64,000 nucleotides of DNA from assembly GCA_014155875.1 (NCBI GenBank), contig JACEFZ010011721.1, positions 288,501 to 352,500 on the forward strand. The letters run 5' to 3'. This document shows positions 20,301-35,300 of the stretch, piece after piece (position 1 is the first letter of the stretch; each line of letters opens with the position of its first letter). The notes beneath the pieces are model-generated. The model was not told the origin of the DNA. It saw only the letters and a list, made by a program, of their open reading frames with translations, and made no database searches. The translations under genes were made by a program, and so were the position numbers. This DNA is from Cepaea nemoralis (lineage: Eukaryota; Mollusca; Gastropoda; Stylommatophora; Helicidae).

Positions 20301-23300
20301 TATTACTGCCTGAAACAGCACACAATCATCTACAATCATACAATCTTTAACCTCTCTTCAGTAGAAATATCTTTTGAATTCCATGGATGCTTGCATTTAG
20401 TTTTATCATTTATCCACGGTACACAATTTCTTTTCAGGATGCAGCAAATAGCCAGACAAACTTTCCATTAATTAATGAAGTCATAAAGCAGGAAATGGAT
20501 TGCAAAGTCAGTTCAATTTTTTAAAATGTTATATAGTGTTATATCAAATCACATGTAATTAGTAATCATATTGTTGACACATGCTAGAGGTTTCTAAATG
20601 CTTCAATTTTCTGGTTGTTGAATTCTATTTATTGTTAGAAGTTTAATTAGTATTATTTTAATTTAAATATTTTTTTGGGGTGCTCGCTCGCTTTGAACTC
20701 AAGCATTGTCCATACACACTACTTCTAGCACTGGAATGAATTTTGTGTGTGGATTACCTTTCCTTATTACCAGTGTCCCTCGCCATCAGGATCTTCAGAG
20801 GTACTTGTAATTTACGTCCCCAAGTCAAGGACAATTTTTTAAATATAAAAACTGTAATCTCTTATTTCAAACTACTGAACATAACTTGCCAAGAGATCAC
20901 AGCATCAGAAATGCTAGTGTTGACTGCGATGTCCTGTAAAAAAAGGATATGCCAAAAAAATCTTTTATTTGATTGGTATATGGTCAGGAGTAAGGATATG
21001 GTTAGTCACCAGAAGTGTATTAAAGTAATAAAACCACAGTTTGCCAGTGAAGGAAAACCAAAGAATTAAACATTAATGCTAAACCAAAACAAAGGGCAAG
21101 AATGACTGGATATTCAAAGTGTGTACATCTGTCTGTAAGTTATAGAACAAGCAAACTAGCTTTTCATTAATAAGAACATAAACCCACCACCTGACAAAAG
21201 ACAAGCAAGATTTTGAATAATAATAAGATATTTCAACACAGAAGCCACCAACAATATATTGTACGGCTTATTGCCTGGCATAATTCGCTGCATCTTGTCA
21301 GGTGCATTCTGCAGAGTTATATCTCATATGAAGTGAGTAAATGGATAATACTTTAGCTGAAACAATTAAAACACATAGTCACAGGTATTGTTTGATGTGG
21401 AGCATCTGTTATCCCCATATAATAAAATCATAGAAGCTTTACGACTTTGCATATACAACCTGAAGGCAAATATATAATATATAAACCACCTGAGTTCTAG
21501 AATGAGAAACTTAATAATAAGTCAGTTCTTTCTACTGACTGTTGTGTACATTTTTTCACCAGACTGAACCTGATATTGAAAGCAATCCCCGAGGTGAAAC
21601 TATCGAGATGGAAAGTGAACAACTGAATCAGGTAATTAAGTTATTGCTGCTTAATTTATTAGCACCTCATACCCAATATGCCTCAAGGTGTGGGAAGGGG
21701 TCCTGTATTTTTTTACATTGATAAAGAGGTGAGGAAAGGTCACGGGTGATAGACCGAACACACCATGAGATAACCCATGAATAGTATAACTAGAAAGTCT
21801 CTTCACTGGAACCCACAGGGCCAACACAACAGAGGGAGACCTAGAAACACCTAGAGAAGACAGGGACAGCAATGACACACCTGGAGAAGACAGGGACAGC
21901 AATGAAACACCTGGGGGAGGACAGGGACAGCAATTAAACACATTGGGGAGGACATGGATGGGGCTGCAGGTGATGGCAAAAGGTAGGGTGCCTTGGTGTG
22001 AGTTAATTTAGGGTCTATACCTCAGCATGGGATAAGAGACAGAAGAAGAAGATATACAGAATAGGTACAGGGCTATAGAAAAGGTAAGCAGTATAGATGA
22101 ATAATGGCAAATGCTTAAGGAGTCAATATAATAGACAGAGAAAGTAATAATACAAGAAGTAAAGAAGATAATGGAAAAAACAATGAATTACACAGAAAAT
22201 TCTACTTTTGAAGGACATTAGAAAAACAGAGTAAACCAAATAAAAACGAATATTAAAGAATATGTAGAGAAATAATATGAACATGTACGGCAGTGAAAAA
22301 AGTCTAGCTATATTGTGTGAGAAGCTTGGGGAGTAACAAGAAAAACAAAATCTTTGTACAAAAAGATATCAAGCATTAGAAAACATACAAAATGTAGTTG
22401 TCTGAAAACAAAATAGGTACAATATTAATGGTAATTGTTAGATGGACAGAGTATATAAATAAGTTATATTATGATAATAGCAGATCAGAAACAAGGCCAA
22501 TGTGAAGGACCATTAATACTGTAAGCAGAAGATACTGTACAACACATGAGGAAGTGTAACTCCTCGGGGCCTGATTACATCACTGTCAATGAAATAAAAG
22601 CTGTTGCTGAAATAGTAAGTAATAAAAGAAGTAATTAAAAATTTGTTAAATGACATCTATAACAGTAGATATATACCAGATAATGTCTTGAAATTCATAG
22701 GTCTATCAAAGAAATCTGAAGCAGTAGATAGCAGAGAAAATCGCAGTAAGTTTAATGAGTCAGGTGACTAAAATTCTGATGAGAATTTTAATGAGAAGAG
22801 TATGAAGTAAAATAAAATTAGAAATTGGGAACCAGCCATGTGGATTGATTGATTGATTTAGGAACCGACATCACAGCATTCGGGGCATTCCCATAAGCGC
22901 TCCGTCCCCATCCTCAGCAGCCAGCAAAGAGTTCCAACACCAATAGTACCAGTAGCAATCTGATTATATGTCTATCTCGCCTTTCCTCTGAGCGTCGAGC
23001 GTCAGCCAGATCCCCTCATCACTCCTTGCTGTCTCATTCTTGCCAGACCATGGTGATCCATTTGCTCCTCCGAGATGTACATGTGCTCTTGTCCCCACAA
23101 GGCCGCAACCATGTCTGCCTTGTCATGCATCAATACTCCACCAAGTTTTGCAGAGCCAGCCAATCTGTCTGCCTGTTCATTCCCCAGCACATCGGCATGC
23201 CCCAGAGAAAAGATCCAGGTGATGCTTGCCACCCATGACCTCCGAAATGAAGCAAGCCACTCTGCACGAAGCTTGCCTTCCTCACCTTCCTCATTATGCT

Positions 23301-26300
23301 TTCTGAGTCAGTTACAATCACGATGTGTGTGTGTGTATCATATTCTTCATCCAGTGGAAAGCTGCACTGACCGCCTCAACCTCCATTCTTAAGCTTGATG
23401 TTGTGGTATCATATGCCAGGCTCTCCTGTCCTAAACGTCAACCATTAGCATTTGCTAAGAACCCCCAGGCACTTCTCCTACCTCTCAACACGGACCCATC
23501 TGTGTAGATAATCACATCACCCGAGCGAGCATTATCCTGAATTAGTTGCTGGATTTCCACTCCCGTGGCCCCTGCTGGTCACTCCCGTGGCCCCTGCTGG
23601 TCACTCCCTGCACTCCCAGCTCAATGTGATTATAACTCTGCACAAGTTTGACTGCTCCACTGGCACTCTGACCCACTTCTCTCCTTGCCTAATGTTCTCC
23701 AAGATGCACACCTGTCTGATCGTATCCTCTGCCTGAGCCATCCATGATTTCCCTCTTATCAGTCGCTGACCCTTAACTGCATCCAGCGCCTCATGCAACG
23801 GGTGATCTGTGTCTGCAGCTACTCTGAGGTATGCCTTCGCCTGCATCACTTTGAGCCTACCTGCAACAGTGGGCAGACCAAGGATTAATGCATACACACT
23901 ACTGGGGTGTCTCTGGTGCATCCCAGAATGACCCGCATAGCTTCGTTCTGTATGCGCTCTAATTTCACCAGCTGACTCTTTGAGACAGTGAGCAGTCCTA
24001 GTCCATAATCAATCACTGAGAGGATCAAGTGCTGGTATAGTGTGAAAAGCATTCTCTGTTCTGTGTCCATTGCAGCCATAGTTTTAAGTGCATTGAGTCC
24101 CTTTTGAGACCTTGTCACAACCGTCTCCACATGGTCCTTGAAGGACAGGCTCCTGTCAAATGTGATTCCCAGATACTTCAGTTTGTCCTCTCTGTTGATG
24201 CTTCTACCATCTATCGCGAGGCTTGGGACATCAGCTCTCACAATCCTGTTGTCCAGAGAGCACCACAAAACAGCCGCCTTTTCTGGGTGGATGACAGCAC
24301 TCATTTCAGTGCACCAGTCAATAACTTTGTCTACTGTCACCTGTAGTTCCTGGGCTGTTTGCTCCCTATCTCTCCCCTGCCTATATGCAAGAATATCATC
24401 TGCAAATGTTAGTATCCTTCCAACCCCTGGTGCTTCTAGGTTTGCAATCGTGCTCGTACACACGTTAAAGAGCACCGGTGAGATTGCAGATCCCTTTGGC
24501 AGTCCCGGGGTTAAAATATGTGGCTCTGAGGTCCATGCACCCAGACGGAGATGGAGCCTTGTGGATTTATAGGTCAAGGCACAAAAAAGCTTTATACATC
24601 TTGAGAACATCACTGAAAGCCCCTTGGTCAAGTGTGTGAGTATACAGTGTAGTATACAGTGTAACCTTAGCCCAGCCTACCCCATGGGTATTGTTAAAAT
24701 GTGGAGGATGAAGATGCAAATCGATTCCTAAGGTGACGCAGCCGTGTGAAGCAATCTTCAGCAGCAGTTGTGATTCTGGGTCTTCCACTATACGGCCAGT
24801 CTGCCACTGAACCAGTTTCTTGAAATGTTGGTTATTAGCTGTTTTGTTATATGTGTGTTTATATTGCAGGATCAATAATGTGCTTGTTACACTTCCAATT
24901 GTGAGTGATTCTTTGGCATTTAGGTGCGTTAAATTTTCCCCTCTTATTTATCTCTCGTTTTCTGATAACAATTTTGATCAAAATGATTGATTTTGTTTGT
25001 CTCATGTTTGATGAGCTGTCTGGTCATGTTTTTCGTTAGTTTGCAAGCTGCTGTACCATTTTTTCCTCAATACAGATGTGTTCGTCTGTTTTCATCCTCA
25101 GACTAATTATCACAGTTACTCCACCGAAGATCATACATCACTTGTTCAGATGGTTAACAGCACAGATGTGTTTGAACATAGACAATTAAATGAGCATGTT
25201 TTATTTGATGGGAACACAGGTAATTATATACAGATACGCTGTGTGGAAATGATCAGCCTCTGTATTAAATTCTCTTCACTTAAGAGATCGTACATTGAAT
25301 GTTTTATATAAAATGCTCTTCAATCTACATAATGTGGCAAATTTGAGGTGGGGTACCTAATTTTGCTGTTATAGCTTTATAATTGGATAACCAGTCTGTT
25401 CCCTTGGTTAGGTTTTGGCCGCCCGCTTCAGTACCGCAGACATTTTACGACACTTTAAAATAGATTTAATTGAGAACCCGTCTCGATGAAAGAAAGGCAT
25501 CACTGTACAGAAATAAAATATGACATCAGGCAAAGGTGTTTGTTGTCATCAAACCATAGGGGTGGTGTCGGAAGTCATCTGTCGTATTCTGTGTAGTTAT
25601 GCATAGGTTTGAAGTCACCTGGAATTGATTCTTGTCCTTCCCCCACAGAAACGAGACTTTAGTTCATGTACTTCAGTTAGTGCGCAGACAGGTTTGATAC
25701 AGCTCAAGAGGTAAGACTCCTTTCAGGAAGTAGAGCTCTTGGTCGCCATTTCAAAGCGTTGTTCACTTCGACTTCTTAGGATGACTTCAGAATGGCTCTA
25801 GCTTCACTGGTCACACTTTAGTCATAAAAAGGGGGATTACTGAAATAAAACAACTCAGGGGTACTTATCTAAACAAACCATGATTAGAATACAATTCAAG
25901 ACATTTCTTCACCTCTATTTCCTGGTTTCTTCAGCTCAGTAAGATCAGGTGGGTTGGGGTTTGGTATGGCCTCGCCACCTGTCTCTATTTCATATTTAGA
26001 ACTCCTGGTCTGGAGTTCCCAACAACTTAAACAACCTTATCTTTCCCACATTAATAATTGTAAGAATGTGCTGGTAGATCCCGATTCGTCTTAATTCCTA
26101 GATTCATTACCCCATATGGACAACAAACACCTTCGGATTAATAAGCCTGTGAGGGTAAAACCGTGGGAAGCTGCTTTTGCGGCTGACTCAGTCACAGGAC
26201 TATCATTCTGAGCCAGTGATGGACCCTAGCTATAACGTCTCCTTGAAGTTGAATGGGGTATGGGTAATAATGAAATCGAATCGAAAGTAACCAAGAGATA

Positions 26301-29300
26301 TTAGATGTGTTAATTATTCAGAGCATTCTCTCCCATGTGTAACACCTTAGATAATTTAGTGTACCCGAGAAAGTCTTGATCACGCCACCTGATGTTGATA
26401 TTTCAACCTTAACTTTTAACCATCCCATGATGGTATTCAAATTAAACCTTGGTATTTGAGGAATACCGTGGTAGGTGATGTAAATTAAGTACCTGCTTCC
26501 TCGCAGTACTATGATTCTGAAAACTTTGCCAAACTTTACTGCTCCATTCCGAACTGTATGGCTTTTCACGATAGTGTTTATGATAACCTGTGGTTAGCTC
26601 TCTCAGAGGAAGTCTGGGTCAAGTTGACCTGCCCAACTAAACTGTGCTCCAGTTTGGATAGTGGCCAAGACACAGCTGTAGAAATTGGCTATGTTAAAGA
26701 TTAAAATACTTCGCCTGAATTATCTCTACAACACCACTGTAAATTTGTATTTTACCTTAAATTATAGAATTGACAAGTCCTCCTAGCATGGAAATAGATC
26801 TCATCTCGGCTTGCTGAGATGGCGCGTTGAATACTTCCATTCAGATTCCTCATCCTGTCCGGGTGAGCTCAAAGTAAAAAGATGACAAGAAAATTGCCCG
26901 GACAGTTTTATGTGTTTTCAAAAACACAACACATCGAATTCTCTGAGACAATTCTGATTTGCGGAATGCACGGATGTAACTATAGAATGATCAACGTGCA
27001 GATCCACATATTTCTCAGATTCACGGAAATCTGTGTCTAATTGAGATAAAACGTGTTTCACTAGAAAAAGATTGTTTAAATTTAGATTTCCTCAATTTTT
27101 AAGATACACAGAATCAACCCACATGCCCCCTTATCTCGGTATTTCCATCCTCTCCCTCCCTGGGGGGGGGGGGGGGGGGCAACTTGGAAATAGTTTGTAC
27201 GACTGGAACCTGCTTGAATTTTGTTACAATAGTCCTTAATCATTGCCTTGTCAACTGGCATAGGTGATTATGCCTCTTCACATCTTGAGATCTCCAATAG
27301 AGTGTACCATGTGTTGATATTTTGTGTATCTTATGTCTTAGGTAGTCATTAATCATTGCCTTGTCAACTGGCATAGGTGATTATGCCTCTTCACATCTTG
27401 AGATCTCCAATAGAGTGTACCATGTGTTGATATTTTGTGTATCTTATGTCTTTCTGTGTTGTTTGCTTTGAACTCAAGCATAGCCAATACATGTGCTATT
27501 ACTTACTAGTTGCCACTAATGCGCTGGACTGGATTTTGCATGTAGGTTAGCCTTCCCTATTACCAGTGTCCTTCGCCATCATGCAAATCCACTCTGACTT
27601 CTGAGGTTGTCTTTCTGTGTGATAAGTACCAAGATTTTTGTCTTTGATTGTGTTGTTGAATTCAGTCATCACTGTCCTCTACCATTGATTACTATTACTT
27701 AGGAAACTTATTTTCCAACAGCATATTCTGCTTTATAGTTTCATTGTACTTGCTTGTTTGTTTTCTGTTTTGCTTGTTGATGAAAACATTGAAACCTGAG
27801 TTTGTGTCACTTTCCCTCCTGGCTTCATGTTTACAATTTATTGGCTTTTAGCTTTAGCTCAGTCAACCTCTTTTGTAAATTAAAACATCTTATAATTTGT
27901 CCCGAAGCAGTTTTCTATTATGGTCTGAGATGTGATAGGGCCATCACATGTTGTAGGCATGAATGCACAGGGAACCAGGTCTCCCCCTCACTTAGCGAGA
28001 TGATGAGTGTAGGCGTCGGACCTGATCCGACCACACTCATGACATTATCAGCATAGCTCTCTATTAACTTCATTGATGTGCCTGCCCAACCCCTTTTACT
28101 GATAGCACATCTCTAGGCCAGTGGTTCTCAACCTTTTTTGGTCCATACACTCCCTTTACCATATGTTAAGAATGTCACCCCCCCCCCCCCCCCTTTTCCA
28201 TATTTCTTCCCTATAAATTTCCCCACCTCCCACCCTACATAGTATATGTAAAAATGGAAGCTAAATTTAATAACACATACTAGAACAAGTCTAGACGTCT
28301 ACATAAAACGTGATTTGAAGGTCTACTTACATTATAAAATGAATTTTAGAAGTAGAGAAAAGTACAGAACTGTAAAGTATGAGGGAAAAACAATATCAAA
28401 TAATCAGTTCTTGTTAGTTAGTTAGTTAGTTAGTCGACAGATCATCCTCGTTGCACATCGAACCATTCAGTCCATAAGTGCTCGAATCCCCTCCTCAGCA
28501 AATCCTGCAGCGTGTAGCGGCTAATGACGCCAGTTCTGTGTTGGTTTATCAATCTTCTTTGGCATCCTGCGTAGTGTTCTTGTTTGGCCATCCCTCTTTT
28601 AATTTGCTGCTCTCGCAGTCTGGCCATTGTTGTAGATTCACAGTCATCACTTGGTTCTCGCAAAAGTCTCTCTTCTCGTAGAGCATTCAGAATGTCAGCC
28701 TGGTCCATGGCGCGTCCGCCCTCCACAGTAGCCTCACCTGCGAGCTTGTCAGCCCGCTCATTTCCTTGTACTCCCGCATGCCCTGGCACGAAGATGAAAC
28801 TAATCTTTGCCAGCCGAGACCGCTTCAGAGGCAGCAACCATTCTCTTCGGATCGACCCCTCCTCTATCCTCTTGATCATGTTCATTGAGTCGCTAAGGAA
28901 ACAAGCCCTAGTGAATGTCTGTGTCTCGAGCCATGTTATTGCTTTACTTACTGCCATGACTTCCATGGTCAGGCTACTTGTGGTTTCAGTGAAAGCACCA
29001 GAGTCCTCCTTCACAATTCTCCCTCCGGCCCGAGCTGTAAAGGCCCATGAGCTTCTCACATGTCGGACGACCGACCCATCTGTGTAGATGACCGCGTCAC
29101 CGTCTAGCGAATTCTCGAAAATCAACGCTTGTACTTCAGCCTCAACAGCAGCCGGATTTTCTTGTCTGCATTTTCTATCTAGTTGGATGCAAACTGAAAA
29201 GGATGTGCAGAAGTCTGTTGGCACTTGCACCCACTCCTCGCCAGGTTCTAAGTCCTCAAGTGAACACACCTGTTGAAGAATGTCTTCAGCTTGACCCATC

Positions 29301-32300
29301 CACGACCGTCCTCTTTTTAACCTGCTGCCCTTCACCTTCCTAATTTCACTATGCAGTGGATGTTGTGTGTTTGCGTTAATTCTGAGGTAGGCACGTGCCC
29401 TGCAAACTTGTATTCTCTCTTCAATGGTTGGAAAATCAAGAAGGTAGCGCATCGCCCGCATGCTGTATCTCTTGTACCTCCAAGAATAATGCGCATAGCT
29501 TCATTCTGTATCCTTTCCATCCTTTCTATCTGCTTATGGCTGAGAGTCAGGATTGCCATTGCATACTCCAAAACAGACATGACCAGCCCCTCGTACAGAA
29601 GACATAGATGGCGCTGCTCACAGTTTGCTGCCGCCATCACCCGCATCGCAGCCAAACCCCGCTTGGCCTTTGTTATCACCTGGTCTTTGTGCACATTATA
29701 AGCAAGGCTTCGATCAAACCGTATCCCCAGGTAATTCATTGCCTGCGTTCTTTCCACCGTCTCTGAACACAGCATTACAGTTGGTGTTGGATTGTTGACA
29801 ATATGATTATTCAACGAGAACCAAGTCACTGTTGCCTTTGTTGGGTTGACCATTGCCCCAGCTTCATCACACCAAGTACATATGCGATTGAGTTCGGTTT
29901 GTAGTTCCACAGCAACCTCGTCTCTATCCTTACCCTGACGATACACTAAAACATCATCGGCATATGACAATGTCCTGCCAGGTCCAGTGATCTGCTCACT
30001 GGTGATTCTCACTGTGTAGGCTTTGAACAGTACCGGAGATAATGGTGATCCCTGTGGTAGGCCAGGATATATTGTTGTTGGTTCCGAAGTCCAACTGCCA
30101 CATCTAAAAACTACTTTCCGTTGGAAGAGGGCTGCAGCGATCCAACTAAGGAGGAATGGACTTACGTTTAGTTAAGAAGCTGAAACATTAAAAAATTCAG
30201 TGGTACTCTGTTGTATGCGTCCTCAAGATCAATCGCTGCAGCAACGGTTTCAGTGCCTGAGTGGAAACCTTCATAGACATCATGGGCAAAGACTGCTGCA
30301 TTGGTCCAGGTTTCTCTTTTTGGACGGTACCCACCCAGGGTAGGTGGGAAAACACCTTGCCTCTCTAGTTGGCTTGATATTTTCCTGGCAATTACCTTCT
30401 CCAGCAGCTTGCTGGAGTTCTTGTTCAGTTCTTGTATTAACGCCATCTTGAAATAATCTTAATTCCCCCCTGGAAACCCTAAAATTCCCCCCTACCGGGT
30501 GAGAATCACTGCTCTAGGCACTATATCTACACCAAACTGCATCAGCTATGATTTATGTAGCAGCTTTGTATACAGAAATACTGAAATATCTACTGCTAGA
30601 TTTGTATTTGAGAATCACTGCTCTAGGCACTATATCTACACCAAACTGCATCAGCTATGATTTATGTAGCAGCTTTGTATACAGAAATACTGAAATATCT
30701 ACTGCTAGATTTGTAATGTTAATTTTAGTATGAGATTGTATGAGATGGCATAATTGGGACAAGAACACAGACCTGGTCCAAGATTCCAGTGATCGTAGGA
30801 GATGGCATAATTGGGGCAAGAACACATGCCTGGTCCAAGATTCCAGTGATCATAGGAGATGGCATAATTGGGACAAGAACACAGGCTTGGTCCAAGATTC
30901 CAGTGATCGTAGGAGATGGCAAAATTGGGACAAGAACACTGGCCTGGTCCAAGATTCCAGTGATCGTAGGAGATGGCATAATTGGGACAAGAACACAGGC
31001 CTGGTCCAAGATTCCAGTGATCGTAGGAGATGGTATAATTGGGACAAGAACACAGGCTTGGTCCAAGATTCCAGTGATCGTAGGAGATGGCAAAATTGGG
31101 ACAAGAACACTGGCCTGGTCCAAGATTCCAGTGATCGTAGGAGATGGCATAATTGGGACAAGAACACAGGCCTGGTCCAAGATTCCAGTGATCGTAGGAG
31201 ATGGTATAATTGGGGCAAGAACGGACCTGGTCGAAGATTCCAGTGATCGTAGGAGATGGCATAATTGGGACAAGAACACATGCCTGATCCAAGATTCCAG
31301 TGATCGTAGGAGATGGCATAATTGGGACAAGAACACAGACCTGGTCCAAGATTCCAGTGATTGTAGGAGATGGCATAATTGGGACAAGAACACAGGCTTG
31401 GTCCAAGATTCCAGTGATCGTAGGAGATGGCATAATTGGGACAAGAACACTGGCCTGGTCCAAGATTCAAGTGATCGTAGGAGATGGCATAATTAGGACA
31501 AGAACACAGGCCTGGTCCAAGATTCCAGTGATCGTAGGAGATGGCAAGTCATGCTCACCTGCTTCACGGCAAGGCACCTGATGATGAAGGTGATGACAAC
31601 ATTGATTTATGATGCACACCTGGTTGCCTATTTATTGAAATACCCTCATAGAAAGCTCATGCTGTTACTTCCTTGTATTGTAAATTGGATGGCAAGTAAG
31701 TAAATGATATCTGGCTTCTTAGATTTGACTTGATATATAACAGGTGCTGTGGCTTAGGGGCGGTGAACATGTTTCACAATTACCCAAGATATCGAGTCAA
31801 GGGTTTGAAATCAGCAGCAGATGATTTGGAAGCAGACTGCCATTGCATTGATTTTGGTGGTTTGAGCATTGGCCATTTAGAAAGCAATGGCAAATGACTG
31901 AATTACCTAGTAAATCACAACTGGCACGCAAATGCTTGTGAAATGCCCTATAAAGAACGTGCAATTAACTTGATATAAAACAGACAAAAGCAATGCTTAT
32001 GTACTGATCTTGCAGAAATGATCACGTCAACTGTTCACAGATTGCTTTATCATAAGTAATAAAAACATTCTGAAATATTCTTCTTTGAGGATAGCAGTCA
32101 ATTCATATAACACATTCAATTTCAGATTTACTTCCTGTTGCCCAGACTACCAGGACAATTGAACCAGTAAACAAGAACAGTGTACAGACAGATGATGTTA
32201 ATGGCCTAACAGCAGATGTGAGTTATGGGTTAGAGACTTGGTTTTCCCGGCTTGAAAGTAAAACTGATATTTCTTAAATGCAGAATAAAAACAGCGCTGT

Positions 32301-35300
32301 AAAAAAAAAAAAAGATATTAACATGTGAAAATAATTTTATTTTAAATTTCGCGAAGCAGTTTCCCGCTATGGGCCTATGGTGTGACAGCACCATCACATT
32401 TTGTAGGTCTGGGAGCAGGGAGGAATGTGTGGCCAATCTTTCCCTCACTTTTTGGCTTGTGACGAGCCCAGACATTGAACCTGTGTGAGATCGCACCCAT
32501 GACATTATCAGTGCAGTTCGCTATCAGATCAATTTAAAATCTCTGCTGTCATGAGTTAGGTCGTGTCCCCATGTCTGCCATGGTTTAGTAATCAACAGCC
32601 AGACCTTAGTCTCTATCTACTTTTCTCTGTTTTTGTATTTTTTTCTTCTGACGTTACAAGGGCGAGTCAATAAGTAAGTCACACAGTTATGTGGGATGGC
32701 AGGTAAATGTAGTTGGTGTTTTCTACAGGTGTCATTAGGTGACAGCAACATTGAACTTTATATTCCCGTTCATCAGGTGGCGCTAGGTGTCTCATGGGCA
32801 TGCGCAGCACATAAACAAAATGGCGACTGTACTTACAGAGTGTACAACCAAAGAGCAACGTGCTGTTGTGTGTTTTTTTGGGTTTTTTTTGGTGGGCAAA
32901 AGGACTGTGTGCAAAGGATATTCATAAGGAAATGCTTCCTGTTTATGCTGACAAATGTTTGTCCCCTTAAAGCGGTGCATAGCTGGGTAGAAAACTTTTC
33001 TCAAGGACGCTCTAAAATTGTTGATGAAATCCGATTTCATTGTCCTGTTGAGATTGTAACAGAAGCATCCGTGCAGTGGGTGGAGGAGATGATTAGAGGT
33101 GACAGGCTAGTAACAATAGAGTCTGTAGGTGACAATGTGAATTCTGAATCGTACTGTGAAATTCTATCAATGCTTTATGATGCAATTCAAAGAAAACGTC
33201 CAGGACTGCTGACTAGAGGAGTGTTGCTTCGTCATGACAATGCCAGACCACAAATGCTCAATTAACTCAGGAGAAAATTAACCAACTAAGGTGGGCAGTT
33301 CTGGAACATCCACCTTACAGCCCCGACTTAGCCCCTATCGATTTTCACCTTTTCGGTCCACTGAAAACCCACCTTGGCGGGAGACATTTCGCGATGACGC
33401 CGAAGTTGAATGTGAAGTGAAAACGTGGTTTAAAAAACAGAGCACGCAGTCCTATGCAGCCGGTTTGGGAGGACTGATAAAACGATGGGATAAGTGCATA
33501 AATGTTGGTGGATATTATGTTGAGAAATAAAGGGACAATGTATGTATATAAATAAACTGGTTTCAAGTTGTTATCATATTTAGTTACTTTTCTGCAGCCA
33601 TTTGTGACTTACTTATTGACTTCCCCTCGTATATTGTTTCCAAATAAAAAGATAATGCTAGTTTTATGCTAATTTAAAGTAAATCTCTTTGTTAATAATT
33701 ATGAACACAATTGTTACGTTAAAATTTCTAAGCAAACCAAATTTGTTCATTTCAATGTAAATTTGTTAGTTAAAACAGTCAAATATTTCTGAAAGCAAAT
33801 TCAAATTACGAGCTGTTAAGGAATAAACCTGTTAACAATATATTAATTACAATATAAATAAACTAATCCAAAATTAATTCCTGATATTCTTAACCTCTTC
33901 ATCTCTGCTTGTGAATGATATCTAGTTTTTGACAGGTTCCCAACACTACAATTAAAGAAATCAAAAGGTTCTCTAAAATGTTTTTATCCTAATTATGGAT
34001 AACAAATCAAGTCTTTGGTGACTGCTAATATTGTTACATAACAGATCTGTCTTAGCACAACAAAAATATTCTGTGTAAGCCTAGTCCAGACTAGAATAAA
34101 CGAAGTATACAGCAAAAGTTAGTTCTAGAAACTGATTTCCTTTCTCTATGTTTAGTTCACTGTGTATCTAGTAACTGCAATAACACTGTCACACATATTG
34201 TTTGTCTATTCATGCATTTCTAAATAAATCTCACTGTTGAACCTTTCCAATGATGAAAGGATACACATTCTCTCTAAAATTTTGGATTAGTCTTGTAATT
34301 AGTACTGTTCTTTCATGTTTCATGGTCTGTCTTCAAGAATGTAAACATCTTGTAAACATTAATCGCACGGTCCCACAGTTATCTTTGTTTATCTTCCTAT
34401 TTATACTTTCAATGTCCACAATTTTTCAAACACGTTGCAGTCAAACAGCAGATTATCAATTATAACGCCTCTGTGTACTGATACTATCTAACAACTGACT
34501 CTGGTGTAACATATCTTTCTATTCATCTTATTTACTCCACATCAAAATGTTGACAGTACTCATAGCAAAGTCAAGGTTTTCCCATGTAATGTTATGTCAC
34601 TGGGATCTCCCTCCATGTGTTGTTACAGTGTTTCGCAAAGTATCTAGGGCAACTTCATATCTACCATATATTGCCATAGTGAATTTCACAGCACTTTTCG
34701 ATTGCTGCAACTAGCTAGTCCATCAGAATTTCCATGTCTGTTTGTAAGCCTGGTCTTTTACAAGCAAACCTGATTAAAGCTTCCTTATGTGCCACACATC
34801 GAATAGTAACTAGTTGATACTTCTAATGTAATGTTCATCATACGGGTTCTATTTTAGTTACCACTGCAAGCTTCCCAAGTTGTCAGGAGTTGATTACTTC
34901 GTGTTGACGTGTTTTCTTGCACACGATTATTGTCTTTCACACATAATAGATGCATTCTTGAAGTGGAAACTTTTTAACACCAAGAATATGTGGTGGCAAT
35001 CTAAATGTTCCCCATCACCAGCTCATGTTCTGGGCCATCCATTTCCTACGATGTTCAGCTCGAGTTCCCCCGTTTTGGAGAGACCTTTCTTACTCGGATT
35101 GCTTCTTGCTGTAGGCAATCCGCATGCTCGATCATGACCAAAGCTCACATTTGTGATCATGGCATCCACCTTGATGCTGAATTGAACCTATGACCACTGA
35201 GCCAGCAGGCGAGTGTACCAGCCACTGCTATACCTCAACTCCCCCTTTCATTAGTTAGTTAGTCTTTCCTCTTGAGCCTAAGGCGGCGCATAGGGTAGAA

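Larger units (their letters stand above)
28111..30518. mobile_element. hAT-type element with 8-bp target duplication, host of a nested LINE
   Basis: Element 28119-30510. Left end CAGTGGTTCTCAACC, right end GGTGAGAATCACTG (inverted match), flanked on both sides by CTCTAGGC (28111-28118, 30511-30518). The 8-bp duplication and CAGTG-type termini are diagnostic of hAT. Without the nested LINE (28415-30424) only about 380 bp remain, with no transposase, so it was a MITE. A poly-C run lies at 28177-28193. Confidence 0.9.

Noticed and set aside
25660..25715. Extra small exon of the zinc-finger gene near GTTTGATACAGCTCAAGAG
   Set aside because: Splice-like AG and GTAAG are present, but the segment is very short and would disturb the phase-consistent model.
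30705..31581. Long repetitive proteins on both strands
   Set aside because: The frames exist because the repeat unit is 57 bp (3n); no start, splice or codon evidence for a gene.
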